Positions 51,826 through 62,312 are shown, numbered from the stretch's first letter. The stretch: DNA of 64,000 bases from Symbiodinium natans (GCA_905221605.1 CAJNDS010002379.1:286001-350000), one strand, 5' to 3'. Program-made: numbers and translations. The notes: generated from the letters alone by a model not told the origin.

Positions 51826-52416
51826 TAACCCGACGTTGAAAGCAGGCCCTTCTACACCCTTGAAGACGCAATGCCCAAACACGTGCAACCTTGGTCCACA
51901 TCCGGCCTATGCTTGAAGGATCAGCGGACTTAGTAAGTGGGGTTATAACCCTAGGGCTCCCAAAACCCTAAACCCTAAACCCTAAACCCTAAACCCTGAA
52001 CCCTAAACCCTAAACCCTAAACCCCAAGTATACAAATAATACCTACATTGGGGTCTCAAGCCTGTAAAGAATACGTACTTTGGGGCTATGTGGAGCCTTA
52101 GGGTATAAGTAAAGTAACGATACTTCTCATTACGTATACACGCAAGTCAGGTACTTCTTCCCCTACTTGCTAAGTGCCCCGAGCCTTCACTTACCCAGAA
52201 TACTGTGGCCTGTATGCGCCCGGGAATGCAGCGCCTCAATTATTGTCACATGTTCCCGTCTTTGAGAGTAAAGGGGAAGTTCTCACAATTCTGCTCACTT
52301 TCGGAGCTCCTTTTGTCATACGGACCTTCCATTTAAAATCTATAGGTTTAGGGTCCGTGCTTTCAAGTTCGAGGAAGCCTCCAACAGGCTGCGGGGCTGT
52401 ATATTCGGAGCTATGA
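51826..52416 (+). CDS. Two exons across a family N element
   Basis: Exon 51826-51935 contains SRPFYTLEDAMPKHVQPW. Exon 52190-52416 contains YPEYCGLYAPGNAAPQLL, then ESKGEVLTILLTFGAPFVI, and ends TGA. The second exon is 75 codons, long for this window. The element between carries a CCCTAAA array. Exact splice sites are unsettled. Family unknown. Confidence 0.5.
51928..52190 (+). mobile_element. Family N element with internal CCCTAAA array
   Basis: AAGGATCAGCGGACTTAGTAAG at the left and CTTGCTAAGTGCCCCGAGCCTT at the right pair. The interior shares GGTATAAGTA...GTAACGATACTT with 36150-36282, and CCCTAAA units (51965-52026) are inserted near the left end. Confidence 0.75.
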
Positions 52417-52419
52417 AAC

Positions 52420-52790
52420 GGAACTGACGAGATCGAACTCGCTCCGATGAGGGCTACTGGACTATATTACACATCAAAACAGTGCCAAAATAGGGCTACA
52501 CCATATACCTCCCAAAAACACTAACCCTCAAATTTCGTAAACCCAAAGCCCTCAATCCCAAACCTCTAATCTCAAATTTCGTAAGCCCTAAACAAGCTGA
52601 TTTCAACACACAGAACCTGCCCCCTAAACGAAGCCCAGGCAAAGCTCCCGTTGCAAGGATTCAGCTTATCTAGCTCTCGAAGCCGAACAACTCGAGTTCT
52701 GTGGGTGTAGGGTTTAGGGTTTAGGGTTAGGGTTGAAGGTTTAGGGTTTTTGTTTAGGGTTGAGGGTTTATTTAGGGTTTAGGGTTTAGG
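52420..52790. other. Unique stretch with a small inverted pair
   Basis: CACAGAACC (52609) and GAGTTCTGTG (52694) pair around a plus-open island (QAKLPLQGFSLSSSRS). TTTAGGG units follow from about 52709. No gene is assigned. Confidence 0.3.
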
Positions 52791-52796
52791 GTCTTA

Positions 52797-52895
52797 GGCC
52801 CCTCCCAAACTCCCGTGCGCACCTGCATCTCCATGGCTATGATGTGCTCCGGTAGGCTCTGCACAGGGGATGGGGGAGCGAAACCAGACTCAAGT
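52797..52895 (-). CDS. Candidate exon
   Basis: Minus frame contains PPSPVQSLPEHIIAMEMQV, strongly protein-like. TTTAGGG lies at the downstream edge and a family I element at the upstream edge. Confidence 0.45.
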
Positions 52896-52904
52896 GGATT
52901 TAGG

Positions 52905-53045
52905 GGTAGTGATATGCGCCTTACCCCCTTTGAAGGTTTCTGAAGTACGGGCCCTTGGGATGTGTTGGGTGTACAAGGGGTCTATAAGGGGCCCCCTTTT
53001 GAGGGCCCATGTAACTACCCTAAGAGTGGAAGACTGTTCAGGCCT
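52905..53045. mobile_element. Family I element
   Basis: Contains TTTCTGAAGTACGGGCCCTTG and AAGGGGCCCCC...GAGGGCCCATG phrases shared with the other family I copies. Confidence 0.45.
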
Positions 53046-53154
53046 ATGGAGTTAGGGTCTATCGGCTTGGGGGTCTCGGTTCAGAGTTTAGGATTTAAGG
53101 CACAAGGCTTTGGCGTTGGGGCTGTTATAGAGTATGGGGGGGGGGTTATGGTTT

Positions 53155-53376
53155 AGGGCTGAACGGTGCAATAGATTTGTGTATGAGCTGTCATCAATGA
53201 CTCTTTTGTTAGGGGGTAGAGTAGCCAAGGCATTCGAGCTTTCTGTCTTCGCTTCGATTGACCTTCCAAAACTGGGATCTCATGGGACGACTGACAATGC
53301 GAATAGTTTCAAATGCTTGCACACACGACTATGTGCGGAGAAGTTTGGATTTAATACGAGTAAACATACCGACTAA
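53155..53376 (+). CDS. Unidentified open frame, less GC-rich island
   Basis: Plus frame of about 74 codons to TGA, containing RCNRFVYELSSMTLLLGG, AFELSVFASIDLPKLGS and KCLHTRLCAEKFGF. The minus strand also has a long open part (SIEAKTESSNALATLPPN). The plus frame is longer and uninterrupted. Confidence 0.4.
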   Translation, partial: RAERCNRFVYELSSMTLLLGGRVAKAFELSVFASIDLPKLGSHGTTDNANSFKCLHTRLCAEKFGFNTSKHTD

Positions 53377-53477
53377 ACCCCAACCCCTGAACCCTAACCC
53401 CCTGAACTTCTGAATTTCTACACCCCTAAACCCTAAACCCCCATCAACACCCTAGCCCCGAAAGCCCTAAACCGCCC

Positions 53478-53530
53478 CAACCCACCCCCCACCCCCACCC
53501 CCCCCCACCCCCCCCCCCCCCCCCCCCCCC

Positions 53531-53571
<41 letters not shown>
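53478..53571. repeat. Long C homopolymer
   Basis: More than 80 C with a few A and one T, the longest such run in the window. Base count is likely unreliable. Confidence 0.95.
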
Positions 53572-53572
53572 A

Positions 53573-54225
53573 GAGCCTCCAATGAGGATCCCCGTACTGC
53601 CCTGCGGGTTGGATAGCTTCAGGGTGTTGGGCAGGGGTTAGGGTTTTCGGTTTCGGGCTTAGGGCTTAGGGTTTAGAGCCTCTGTCTTCGGGCTTTTGGA
53701 AGTTATGAGTGGGGTCGTAAGTCGGGTAGGCTTGGGCTTTTCGGGTTTCGAAAGCCCATGCCCTCGTCCCTAATTGGGTTTTAGGTTCGGTGAGTAGGAT
53801 TTAGGGTTTGGTGTTTTTAGGGTTTGGGGGTTTAGGGAAAATTGTGAGTAGGAGTTAGGGTTAGGCTTTGGGGGTTTAGGGAAACTGTGGCTTGGGGTTT
53901 CGGGGTTCGGGGTGTGGGGTTTAGGGATTTGGGGCTTCAGGGTTTCAGGCTTAAGGGGGTTGAATCGGTCTAGATTTTCGGTAGTTTACGACTCCAGGGT
54001 TCCCAAGTATGGGCCCTTAGTTGGGGTCCCTTGCTGTATAATCCCTTTTCTGCACTATGCAGAATGAGGGCCCGCACTTCGGATTCCTGTAAGCAAGGGT
54101 ATAAGAGACCCTAAACCCTAAACCCTGAACCCTGAACCCTAAACCCTAAACCCTAAACCCTAAACCCTGCCAACAAAAGGCACCATCATCCTTGACGGGG
54201 GCATCCTTGCCGTTCGGGCCCTGTA
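53573..54225 (-). CDS. Two candidate exons
   Basis: 54225-54168 contains LQGPNGKDAPVKDDGAF; 53640-53573 contains NTLKLSNPQGSTGILIGG. A worn TTTAGGG field (53690-53960) and a family I element lie between. Unrecognised. Confidence 0.4.
53990..54106. mobile_element. Family I element
   Basis: GGTTCCCAAGTATGGGCCCTTA and GAGGGCCCGCACTTCGGATTCC form a partial inverted pair, the clearest TIR in this family. Confidence 0.5.
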
Positions 54226-54435
54226 ATTCTCTTATTGGCCCGTCTATGAACGTACTTTATACTGCGGCCGGAAGAAGATGCCCTAAACCCTAAACCCTAA
54301 ACCCTAAACCCTCAACCCTCAACCCTAAACCCTAAACCCTACGTTCACACTCTTTATGATGTAATTCCAAAAGTGTAAACCCCACTAGTATGAGGTTCTG
54401 CTCCCCTTATCCTTGACCCTATTCAGGTTTTAGGG

Positions 54436-54660
54436 TTGAGGCTTCAAAAGTTTCTGGCTAAATCGGAAGACGGTGGCCAACAAAGTCTCCCTGCGAGGGA
54501 CTCTGGCTGAAGCGGAGAAGTTTCCAGTTGGTAGGACCCCAACCATGATGCTACACAAGCAAGGGACAGTGGCTAAAGTCTCCCTGGGACCCCAAAAGGG
54601 ACTGCTCCACACCTCGCCGGGTGGAATGGAATTTCGGCCCAGCAAGCCTAAACCCTGGTA
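54436..54660 (+). CDS. Open island, strand uncertain
   Basis: The plus frame is open for about 74 codons with an internal repeat (TVANKVSLRG and TVAKVSLG). The minus frame is equally long (ATVPCLCSIMVGVLPTG). No telomeric sequence inside. One of the two is probably coding. Confidence 0.4.
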
Positions 54661-55032
54661 ACCCTAAACCCTAAACCCTAAACCCTAAACCCTAAACCCT
54701 AAACCCTCTGCCCTAGGCTCTAAGCTCTAAACCGGGGCCTGGATGTCATCAGGAGGAAGTGGCCCTCCTTGAGTTGCTTTAGGGTTTAGGGTTGGGGGTT
54801 TAGGGTTTAGGGTTTAGGGTTTAGGGTTTAGGGTGTAGGGGGCTTGAACGGAGGGGATAAGGGGGCATAATGAGGAGGAAAAAGGGTCTCGGGGCTTTAC
54901 CCTTAACCCTTACCCCCAAACCCTAAACCCTAAAACTCCTGAACCCCGAATCAGGCTTCCGCTTCACGGGTTTGGGGGGGTTCAGGTTTGTAGGGCTTTG
55001 CAGGGTTTAGGGTTTGGGTTTAGCGTAGGGTT

Positions 55033-55150
55033 CCGCGAGGGTGTGTTCGTAGTACTATTCTGGAGTTAGAGGTACTCAGAAGCCATACAAATAAAGAGTG
55101 AGGTACCCCAGACACACTACTCAATAGGGCCCTTTGGGTACCCAAATTCT
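55033..55150. mobile_element. Worn family F copy
   Basis: GTAGTACTATTCTGGAGTTAG, GCCATACAAATAAAG and a right-hand GTACCC phrase correspond to 28227-28339, but the palindrome is decayed. Confidence 0.45.
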
Positions 55151-55235
55151 ATACACCCTCAACCCGAAACCGCAGACCTCTAAATCCTACAAACGGAGAC
55201 CCTCCCGAATTTGCTGGGTGTAGGCCTATGGTCTA

Positions 55236-55371
55236 GGATGGCGTTGGGTCTGGCACTGTGCGCGAACCCTAAACCCTAAACCCTAAACCCTAAACCCTAA
55301 ACCCTAAACCCTAAACCCTAAACCCCTTCTTTTGGGGCCCTAAATACACCCAAGGATGGCGTTGGGCCTGG
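55236..55371. repeat. CCCTAAA array flanked by an 18-bp direct repeat
   Basis: GGATGGCGTTGGGTCTGG at 55236 and the same with one change at 55354. Between them are nine CCCTAAA units and a little unique sequence. Confidence 0.85.
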
Positions 55372-55877
55372 GGCCCGCCGCCGGCCCACGAAAGTTTAGG
55401 GTTGCGGGCTTAGGGTTTAGGGTTGGTGAATGACAGGTTTTAAGGCGTGAATCAAGAGTGAGGAAAGGGAATCATGAACTTGGAGAACGGCCCCACTTTG
55501 ACAGATCTTCCCGGGCGGTCACTTTCCTCACCACAAAGAACCCCCAATTATAATATTATTAATGCGCGTGCGTGAACTTACCGCAGTAATACTATTATAT
55601 TGGGTTCTTAGTGGCTTGGAAACAGAGGTTGGGTTCTTGGGGGTGATTCAGAGAGCGGTTAACCTGGCATGCGAACCATTAATAGGAGTTAGTGTTATCC
55701 AGACCAGGCGTTAACAGGGTCTCAAGGGCGGATTCATGGGTGAGCCGTGAAGTGAGATCTCTTTCCATGGGCTTTCAGGAGCTATAAGTTAGGGTCTCAA
55801 GGTGTGATGGGTGCTCAGGGGTGAATAGAACTAGAAATGGAGGTTCGGCAAGACTGACAGGTGGGATGGATTCCAGG

Positions 55878-55964
55878 GTCTCAAGGTGTGATGGGTGCTG
55901 CGGTTGGACTGGTCTCTAAGCCGGTTAGTAACTCAAGACATTAAGACTCAGCCCCAGATCAACC
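55878..55964 (+). repeat. Perfect 87-bp inverted repeat, left
   Basis: Begins GTCTCAAGGTGTGATGGG and ends CCCCAGATCAACC. It is identical to the reverse complement of 57519-57605. Confidence 0.97.
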
Positions 55965-57518
55965 ATTAACAGGAGCTAGAGATAGAGGGTTGGGTTCCAA
56001 GATCCGGGCGGTAATAACCTCATCCTTTAGTACTGTTCCCCGGGCCCCTATTTAATATACTAATATGCCCGGGATAGAATGAATACGAAGAGAGTACTAA
56101 TTCGCAGGCTTTATAAGGAACGCATGAAAGCCAAGAATTGTACGAACGTAGTGAAAGAACGTACGCACGCCATTACTATTATTTGGGCGTGTTATTAGTA
56201 TTATTAAGGGAGCACACGCGTCTGTATTATTAAAATGCAAGGAACATGTGACGCGCGTATTTTAATAATAAAGCGTGTGGGCGTGTTCACTTGTCATGCG
56301 TGCGTTTACTGCCTCATTCATAGTGCCCCTTTAATAGTATTATTTTAATGCAAACTTGTGCGCGATTACAATAATAATATTAAATTAGGGGCACGAATGA
56401 ACGCAGTAAAACCACCATTGACAAGTTACCGCGTTAAAGGACTCATTAAAAGCCCCTACAATTATAATACTACGGGCCAGTTCACTTATAAAGAATGCAT
56501 GAAGTGAACGTAAGGCCCGTATTATTATATTGGGGCTTATAATGTACGTCCTTTATGCCCCTATAATTCTATTAAAAGGGCACATAATACGTTAATACGC
56601 TTATTGCCCCTTTAATAGACTTATAGGACGGGCCCAATGATTGTAACTGCCAAGAACCGGGTGAATAATCCACAGGCTTTTGGTACTAACCGGTCAATCA
56701 CAGGTTCATGCGTCATGCGTTCACTTATTCACTCCGTTCATTCATTAAGTTCACGCATTAATATTATTACAAGTGAACGCAGAGAGCGCGTGAATAATAT
56801 TATAATGCGTGCACGAAATGAGAGAACGAGTGCACGAACTACAGCCCTTATCATGAGACTGTGGATTAACCGTGTAAACGAGAGCTCCTATTAAAATATA
56901 AGGAAACAAGGGAGTGAAACGAGTGCGTGACGCATGATTTTAATTGGGGTTTTCGTACGGGCTAGTACATTTTAATGCAAAGCGTGCGTTTCTTACCTTT
57001 GCATTACAAAATACGCCCGGAAAACCAACCAGGATGTGAATGTCATGAGTGAGCGGTTCACGTGTACGCCCTAAAAGCCAATAATATTATAATTACAAAG
57101 AACCCGTGATGCGTGAATTATAATATTATAGGGGCTTTTTACTTGGGCGTTCCACGGGCCGCTCGAAAGGTTGTACAGAAGATTCATGCGTCCCTTAAAA
57201 AGCCCAAAATTAGTATTAAAATTAGGGGTAATGAAGTGAATACGAAGCACGCCCTAATTTAATACTACTTTTGTTGGGCTTTTAAAGGGGCCCCAAAAAC
57301 CCCTTCATTTAATATTAAATTCACGCGTCCACTTCGTTACCTTGTAATTTAATATTAAAGGGGGTTTTGGGGAAGTGAACACATGGGCGAATTAAATACG
57401 CGCCCGTCATAATAAACTATGGTTTTTATACGGGCTTTTAGTATATTATATTCGCCCATACGTTCACACATTCACTACGTTCATGCAGTCACTTCTGTCT
57501 CTAGGAACTAGCCCGTGT

Positions 57519-57605
57519 GGTTGATCTGGGGCTGAGTCTTAATGTCTTGAGTTACTAACCGGCTTAGAGACCAGTCCAACCGCAGCACCCATCACACCTT
57601 GAGAC
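57519..57605 (-). repeat. Perfect 87-bp inverted repeat, right
   Basis: Reverse complement of 55878-55964 without a mismatch. Since the core between them is diverged, perfect identity points to recent insertion or gene conversion. Confidence 0.97.
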
Positions 57606-58200
57606 CCTAACTCTCGTCCCTTTAATAACCTTCTCCAGAAACCGTACCATCATGAGTCTTTCTACGTGACAGGAACTCTCTTGACAAGGAACCCACCCTC
57701 GGGACCCCAACATCAGGTTCATTGAGACCCAACCTCTGTTTCTAGGAGATAGCGGGCTCATGGTGAACGAATAAGCCTTGAGAACCCACCCTCGGGACCC
57801 CAACATCAGGTTCTCCAGACGGCCCCCATCTCTAGCACACAGTTTTAGTATCTTGAAGGGGTCTATTGGCCGGGCAAAAACTACTATCTTTATATGCGCC
57901 CGGGATAATACTAAAAGACCATATAATTTTATATTAAATTGTAAGGAATGTAATGACGCACGAATTTAATAATAAAATTTGGGCTTTTAACACGGGCTAG
58001 TTCGCGAGCATATAATACGTTCATTCGGCTCGCTAGTTCGCCCGTATAATAATAAAAGCACAAATGAGTGCACGAAGTAAGCGAATGCGTGCGCCCTTTT
58101 CCTTTTTCTTTTCTCCTTTTATTAGTCTTTTTTATCGCGCACGCAGTAAGTTTAGGGTTTAGGGTTGACCCTAAACCCTAAGCCCTAAACCCTAAACCCC

Positions 58201-58640
58201 AAGCCCTAAACACTAATCCTTTGTTAGCTGCTGTCTTAGTCGGGAAGCCAGGTGTTAGGAACTCCCTCAGAGGGCAGTTTGACCCTAAACCCCAAGCCCT
58301 AAACACTAATCCTTTGTTAGCTGATGGTTCTTAGTCGGGAAGCCAGGTGTTAGGAACTCCCTCAGAGGGCAGTTTGAAGCCCTAAACCCTAAACCCTAAA
58401 CCCTAAATGGTTGATAGTTAGTAGAATAAGGTGCCCGCACCACTGCGTCGAAGCAACCCCATGCCCTCCAGGACCCTAAATGCTGCTAGGGAATTGGGCT
58501 TAGGGTTTAGGGTTTAGGGTTTAGGGTTTAGGGTTTAGGGTTTAGGGTTTAGGGTTTAGGGTTTAGGGCTTCAAACTGCCCTCTGAGGGAGTTCCTAACA
58601 CCAGGCTTCCCTACTAAGAACCAGTAGCGAACAAAGTATT
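58201..58640. repeat. Tandem pair plus inverted copy around TTTAGGG
   Basis: A unit of about 100 bp with CACTAATCCTTTGTTAGCTG and GGAAGCCAGGTGTTAGGAAC occurs twice in direct order (58208-58290 and 58300-58378). Its reverse complement follows the TTTAGGG array at 58570-58635. Confidence 0.9.
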
Positions 58641-58659
58641 CGGGTAGGGCTTAGGGTTA

Positions 58660-58801
58660 CTTGAAGGTTCATGAACCAATTATAACTGTACTTATAACCC
58701 TACTCATAATACCCCTAGAGGGCCTTATAGGGGTTATCCCAATTTTAAGTAGGGTTATAAGTACGGTTATAACTGGTTAGTAAGTCCCATGAACCTTCAA
58801 G
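58660..58801. mobile_element. Family G TIR element
   Basis: CTTGAAGGTTCATGAACC and CATGAACCTTCAAG with longer internal pairing (AACTGTACTTATAACCCTAC and GTAGGGTTATAAGTACGG). Confidence 0.9.
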
Positions 58802-58817
58802 TAGGGTTTGGGGCACA

Positions 58818-59440
58818 CATCGCCTTCACGAAGCCTTCGATGAGGATCTCCACTGCCTGACAAGTGCTCATGACATGGACAGAACCCGGAAACACTCCAA
58901 ACGGCGGTTTAGGGTTCAGGGCTTAGGGTTTAGGGGAAGGCCCTGCACACCCCAACCCTACTAAACCTGGACCCTAAACCCGAAACCCAAGTCTGCAAAG
59001 GTCTCAACGCGCTTGCAACCTATCCCTTCTTGGGGTATCCTGACAAGTCCTTGAGCTAAATCCCGAAATCCCTCCCACCCAAAACCCCTAACCCCAAATC
59101 CTAAACCCCTAAACCTGAAATCTCAAATATCCTCAACCCTAAACTCCAAACTGCAAACATGTTTAGGCCTTGCAGCCTTTAGGGATTTAGGGTTTATAGG
59201 ATTTAGGATCTAGGCTAGACCCAGGAGTAACTAGGGAATAGAAAGGGTGCCTTTTTTGGTTTTCAAGGAATTATAAGGGAACCCCAACCCTAAAAAAAGG
59301 AAATAAAGGGCCTACTCCGGGTCCTAGTAGGGTATAGGTTGCAGGGATAAAGGTTTGCCACAGACCCTGCGAGTTTGGTTTTTTGGGGCGGGCACTGCAG
59401 GTGCAGATTAGAGCAGCCTGAAGGCAAAGAGCCCAAGCAC
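58818..59440 (-). CDS. Candidate exons around a family E element
   Basis: 59440-59345 contains CTCSARPKKPNSQGLWQ. 59065-58988 contains LVRIPQEGIGCKRVETF. 58910-58818 contains HVMSTCQAVEILIEGFVK. The family G element lies just downstream. The first island on plus reads RVWFFGAGTAGAD, a Rossmann-like glycine pattern, so strand there is uncertain. Confidence 0.4.
59215..59327. mobile_element. Family E TIR element
   Basis: CTAGACCCAGGAGTAACTAGG...CTACTCCGGGTCCTAG. It is nearly the same length as 36412-36522 and the best preserved of the family. Confidence 0.85.
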
Positions 59441-59699
59441 CGAGAATCGGGTTTAGGGTTTAGGGTTTACAGTAGGGTTTAGGGTTTAGGGTTTAGGGTC
59501 AAGCCCTCCGCCCGAAACCTTAAGGTGCCAGAGGCCCGAACCCTCGAAGCCCCTAAACCTCACCCCAGCTTAAACCCTCAGCCCCCTCAACCCTAAACCC
59601 TCAGCCCCCTCAACCCTACACCGCAGACTCCCTCAACCGCTAACTCCCAGAAGCTAGACCCCCAAAGCCCTAAAATTAAAACCCCCAAAAGACCTCACG

Positions 59700-59760
59700 G
59701 AGTTGCCCCGCAGCGTCCAGGCCCTCGAAGAGGAAGAGCGCACCTGGGCGTTTCGGGGGC
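59700..59760 (-). CDS. Candidate exon resembling a kinase P-loop start
   Basis: Minus frame reads RPGALFLFEGLDAAG, like the start of thymidylate kinases (FEGLDxAGK). The sequence after GLDAAG offers a GC donor, so the Lys/Thr of the P-loop would come from the next exon, which was not found. The plus frame (LPRSVQALEEEERTW) is also good, so this is tentative. Confidence 0.3.
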
Positions 59761-59766
59761 GCTAGG

Positions 59767-59860
59767 AGGCTAAAGGGGGGGTTGATTTGGGGGGGGAGGT
59801 TGATCTCTTTTTTTGGGGGGAGGGGTTATTATTTGGTCTTTTTGTTTTTTTTTGGGGGGG

Positions 59861-59902
<42 letters not shown>
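59767..59902. repeat. G-rich and (GA)n tract
   Basis: G runs mixed with T runs, then about 20 GA units. Confidence 0.95.
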
Positions 59903-59944
59903 CATCACTCTAAACCCTAATAAAACCCTATAGGCCTTAGGGTT

Positions 59945-60240
59945 TAGGGCAAGGGCCGAAAGAGGCAGAATCCCAACGTGGACCTTTTACTTGGCAAGGG
60001 CTGCATGATCTGTCAGAAAGAGTCAAGCATGTATAACAGCAGCTGTAGTTAAGGGACGTGTAACCTATCTTAGGATCCTTATAACCCAATTTAGGGCTCT
60101 TGTAACTCTACTTATAACTAGGGGGCCCCACCTTGTACTTAGGGTTTCGGGTTTGGGTTTAGGGTTTATAACAGCAGCCATACCACTCACACGTCGTGCT
60201 ATTGGCGCCTGAAGGGAGGGGCTCACGGGGGGGCAGGAAC
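59945..60240 (+). CDS. Two exons with a direct-repeat-flanked intron
   Basis: Exon 1 contains RQNPNVDLLLGKGCMICQKE and SSMYNSS; CMIC is a CxxC pair. Exon 2 contains HTTHTSCYWRLKGG. The gap begins after and ends with the same 12-mer TATAACAGCAGC (60032-60043 and 60167-60178) and contains a few TTTAGGG units. Removing one repeat copy keeps the frame. Confidence 0.45.
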
Positions 60241-60616
60241 TATCGAGCCTTAGGGAACCTTCGGAAGTCTAGGGTTTAGGGTTTAGGGTTTAGGGTTTTG
60301 GGTTTTAATGGAGAAGGAACCTGGGGTTGCATGCCCGCCTTGAACCCCCCTATAGCCCTTTACCCCCATAACCCTATAGCCCTAAACCCTAAACCTTTCA
60401 ATCCTGAATCCTAAGCCTTATCACCTTAAGCCCGAACCCTTACAACCCTAAACCCTGCAACCCTAAACCCTCCCTTAAGGAGTATCACTAGCCTTAACCA
60501 GTTAGTAGCCTGGTTTCTGAGACGAGCTCAGAGCTCCGCCCCACAACCCAAGGGTTTAGGGTTCAGGGTTTAGGGTTTAGCCGGAAACCCCTAATTTCAA
60601 CTTAAACCCAAACCCT

Positions 60617-61019
60617 CCCTTATTTCAATTGACCCTCTCAGATGGAGGCCCGTTTCAGGGCAAGCTTGACTGCCACAAGGTATCTGTCCATAACACGCCT
60701 CCAAACTGCCTTGGGACTGACCCGGCGGGAGGGCCGCAACACGCGACCGATGAAGTCCTCGTTCGCCTCGCAGTTGAAGGCGGCGGGGCTCACCACCAAC
60801 GGATCTCGGCGACCACTTGGTGAAAGTAGTGGCATTTGCCTCTATTTTGCTGTAGCCTCGGAGGAGTTTCGTTCCGTCACTTGGCTTCCATTGCCTGCCC
60901 GACGGGCAGGCATGTGGTGCGGCTGTGCATGCAGCCCAAGTAGTCAAGCCCGCCACTGCATGACTGTTCAACAGGCTTTGCCTGCATGAACCAACAAAGA
61001 AGTCCAAGAACATCATCAC
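60617..61019 (-). CDS. Gene 3' end with overlapping open frames
   Basis: About 400 bases free of telomeric repeat. The most protein-like minus frame downstream (60835-60638) contains NCEANEDFIGRVLRPSRR and AVWRRVMDRYLVAVKLAL and ends in a stop. Upstream (61019-60860) another minus frame contains CWFMQAKPVEQSCSGGLDYL. A 140-codon frame and a 115-codon plus frame overlap and are probably shadows. Two exons with an unplaced junction are likely. Family not recognised. Confidence 0.5.
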
Positions 61020-61029
61020 AAGAACTGCG

Positions 61030-61430
61030 TAACCCTATATAAACCTTACATCCTAAACCCTAATCAAGGAACTCTCTGCAAGGCTTGCAGACAGAAGATT
61101 GTACCCTTGTTTTTGTGTTGAGGGCCCTCTTTAAGGGAACATAGTCCGTCCACACGAGGAGCATGTTGTTGGGAACTCATTTAAGTGCAATCTTAGGGGC
61201 AGGAGTTTTGGTCCCTTGACCTAGGCCTCACGCCTTAGACCCTGTAACCCTTTACCCCGGTAACCCTTTCGCCCGAAACCCTAAACCTCACAATCCTTAA
61301 TCCTAAACCTTATCACCCTAAGCCCGAACCCTTACAACCCTAAACCCTGTAACCCTAAACCCTAACCTTATAACCCTAAACCCTACAACCCTGAACCCTC
61401 ACCCTTGAAAACCCTAAACCCTAAACCCCG
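61030..61430. other. Unique block then worn CCCTAAA
   Basis: 61060-61235 is unique with stops in all well-formed frames and no TIR. 61240-61430 is worn CCCTAAA with AACCCTNCAA variants. No gene. Confidence 0.5.
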
Positions 61431-61435
61431 AAACC

Positions 61436-61890
61436 TCCCGGTTGCTGGGAAGAAGTTCATCTGGGCCCGCGACGCCGCATCGAGATCGCCATGGTCATCA
61501 TCTTGTAGCGGGGGGTGTCCTGCTAGGTTTAGGGTTTGCGGCTTAGGGTTTGGGTTTTAGGGCAGAGGGCTTAGGGCCGCGGGATTTGGGAGTCGAGTTT
61601 GAGGTTTACGTGGGCGGAGGGGTTCATTACTCCACTAAGTGTACCATGTCCGCCCCCCCCCCCCCCCCGCCCCCCCAGGAGAAGTAGTCACTGTGGTTTC
61701 TACGGTTGAGTAGTAGAGAAAATCAAACAGCCTCGGAGGTTGGAGTATTGAGTGAGGCACCCAGAGATCATGCTAGAACAACCATCTTGCAATGACAGAA
61801 ATCTAGGATCCGAGGGAGTATGCGTGGGTTCAGCAAGCGTGCAGAGTTCATGGTTTGGGCCACGGGTGCAGCCGGGCTCCCAACACACCC
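61436..61890 (-). CDS. Candidate exons
   Basis: 61890-61770 contains QTMNSARLLNPRILPRIL and FCHCKMVVLA to a stop. 61525-61436 contains GDLDAASRAQMNFFPATG. The first island has open frames on both strands. A C run with TGTCCGCCC lies at 61652-61675. Confidence 0.35.
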
Positions 61891-62083
61891 TACATCCTAA
61901 ACGACAAACCCCAAACCCTAAACCCCCCCCCCCCCCCCGTAAACCCCTAACCCCTAACCCCTAAACCCCTAAACCCTAAACCCCTAAACCCCTAAAGCCC
62001 TAAACCCTTAACCTTTGAGTTCAAGGCTTCGGCTTGAGGGTTGAGATGTGCCCTAAAGCCACAGCGGCTCTTCAACGCCAACG

Positions 62084-62175
62084 GTTTAGGGTTTAGGGTT
62101 TAGGGTTTAGGGTTTAGGGTTTAGGGTTTAGGGTTTAGGGTTTAGGGTTTAGGGTTTAGGGTTTAGGGTTTAGGG
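62084..62175 (+). repeat. TTTAGGG array
   Basis: Thirteen perfect units between unique sequence on both sides. Confidence 0.95.
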
Positions 62176-62197
62176 AAGTTGAGCAACTTTTGTCTAG

Positions 62198-62312
62198 GCC
62201 AAAGACGGCACCCCTTTGGGTTTGGGGTTTACGTTTTGTGGGTTTTAGGAGGCCAAGGACGGCACCCCCCCTTTGGGTTGAGGGTTTCGTACGTTTTGTG
62301 GGTTTTAGGTTT
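62198..62312 (+). repeat. Direct duplication of about 55 bp
   Basis: GGCCAAAGACGGCACCCC...TTTTGTGGGTTTTAGG occurs twice in tandem with small changes. The 82-codon frame over it is partly repeat-encoded. Confidence 0.8.

Larger units (their letters stand above)
55440..58140. mobile_element. 2.7-kb composite inverted-repeat element made of AT-rich hairpins
   Basis: No telomeric repeat occurs in this block. The outer parts (about 55600-56000 and 57500-57850) carry long inverted repeats with shared subrepeats (GGGTCTCAAGG, AACAGAGGTTGGG). The core is a chain of hairpins whose arms contain A/T words such as TAATATTA, and whose loops contain ACGC/GTGAACG words. Clear examples: 56461-56530, 56560-56627, 57195-57285, 57291-57372, 57911-57988. 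An 85-codon plus frame (56637-56894) crosses the hairpins and is unlikely to be a gene. No transposase visible; non-autonomous foldback transposon is the best guess. Confidence 0.75.

Noticed and set aside
56637-56894. 85-residue protein in the hairpin element
   Set aside because: The frame spans several hairpins and AT-rich palindromes and has low-complexity composition; stop-free length is expected by chance here.
59345-59440. Malic-enzyme-like FFGAGTAGAD on the plus strand
   Set aside because: The match is short, a stop follows at once, and neighbouring exons read minus. Not enough to name an enzyme.
60597-61019. 140-residue minus frame as the gene product
   Set aside because: A shorter minus frame in the same place is more protein-like and ends naturally. 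The long frame mixes two probable exons.
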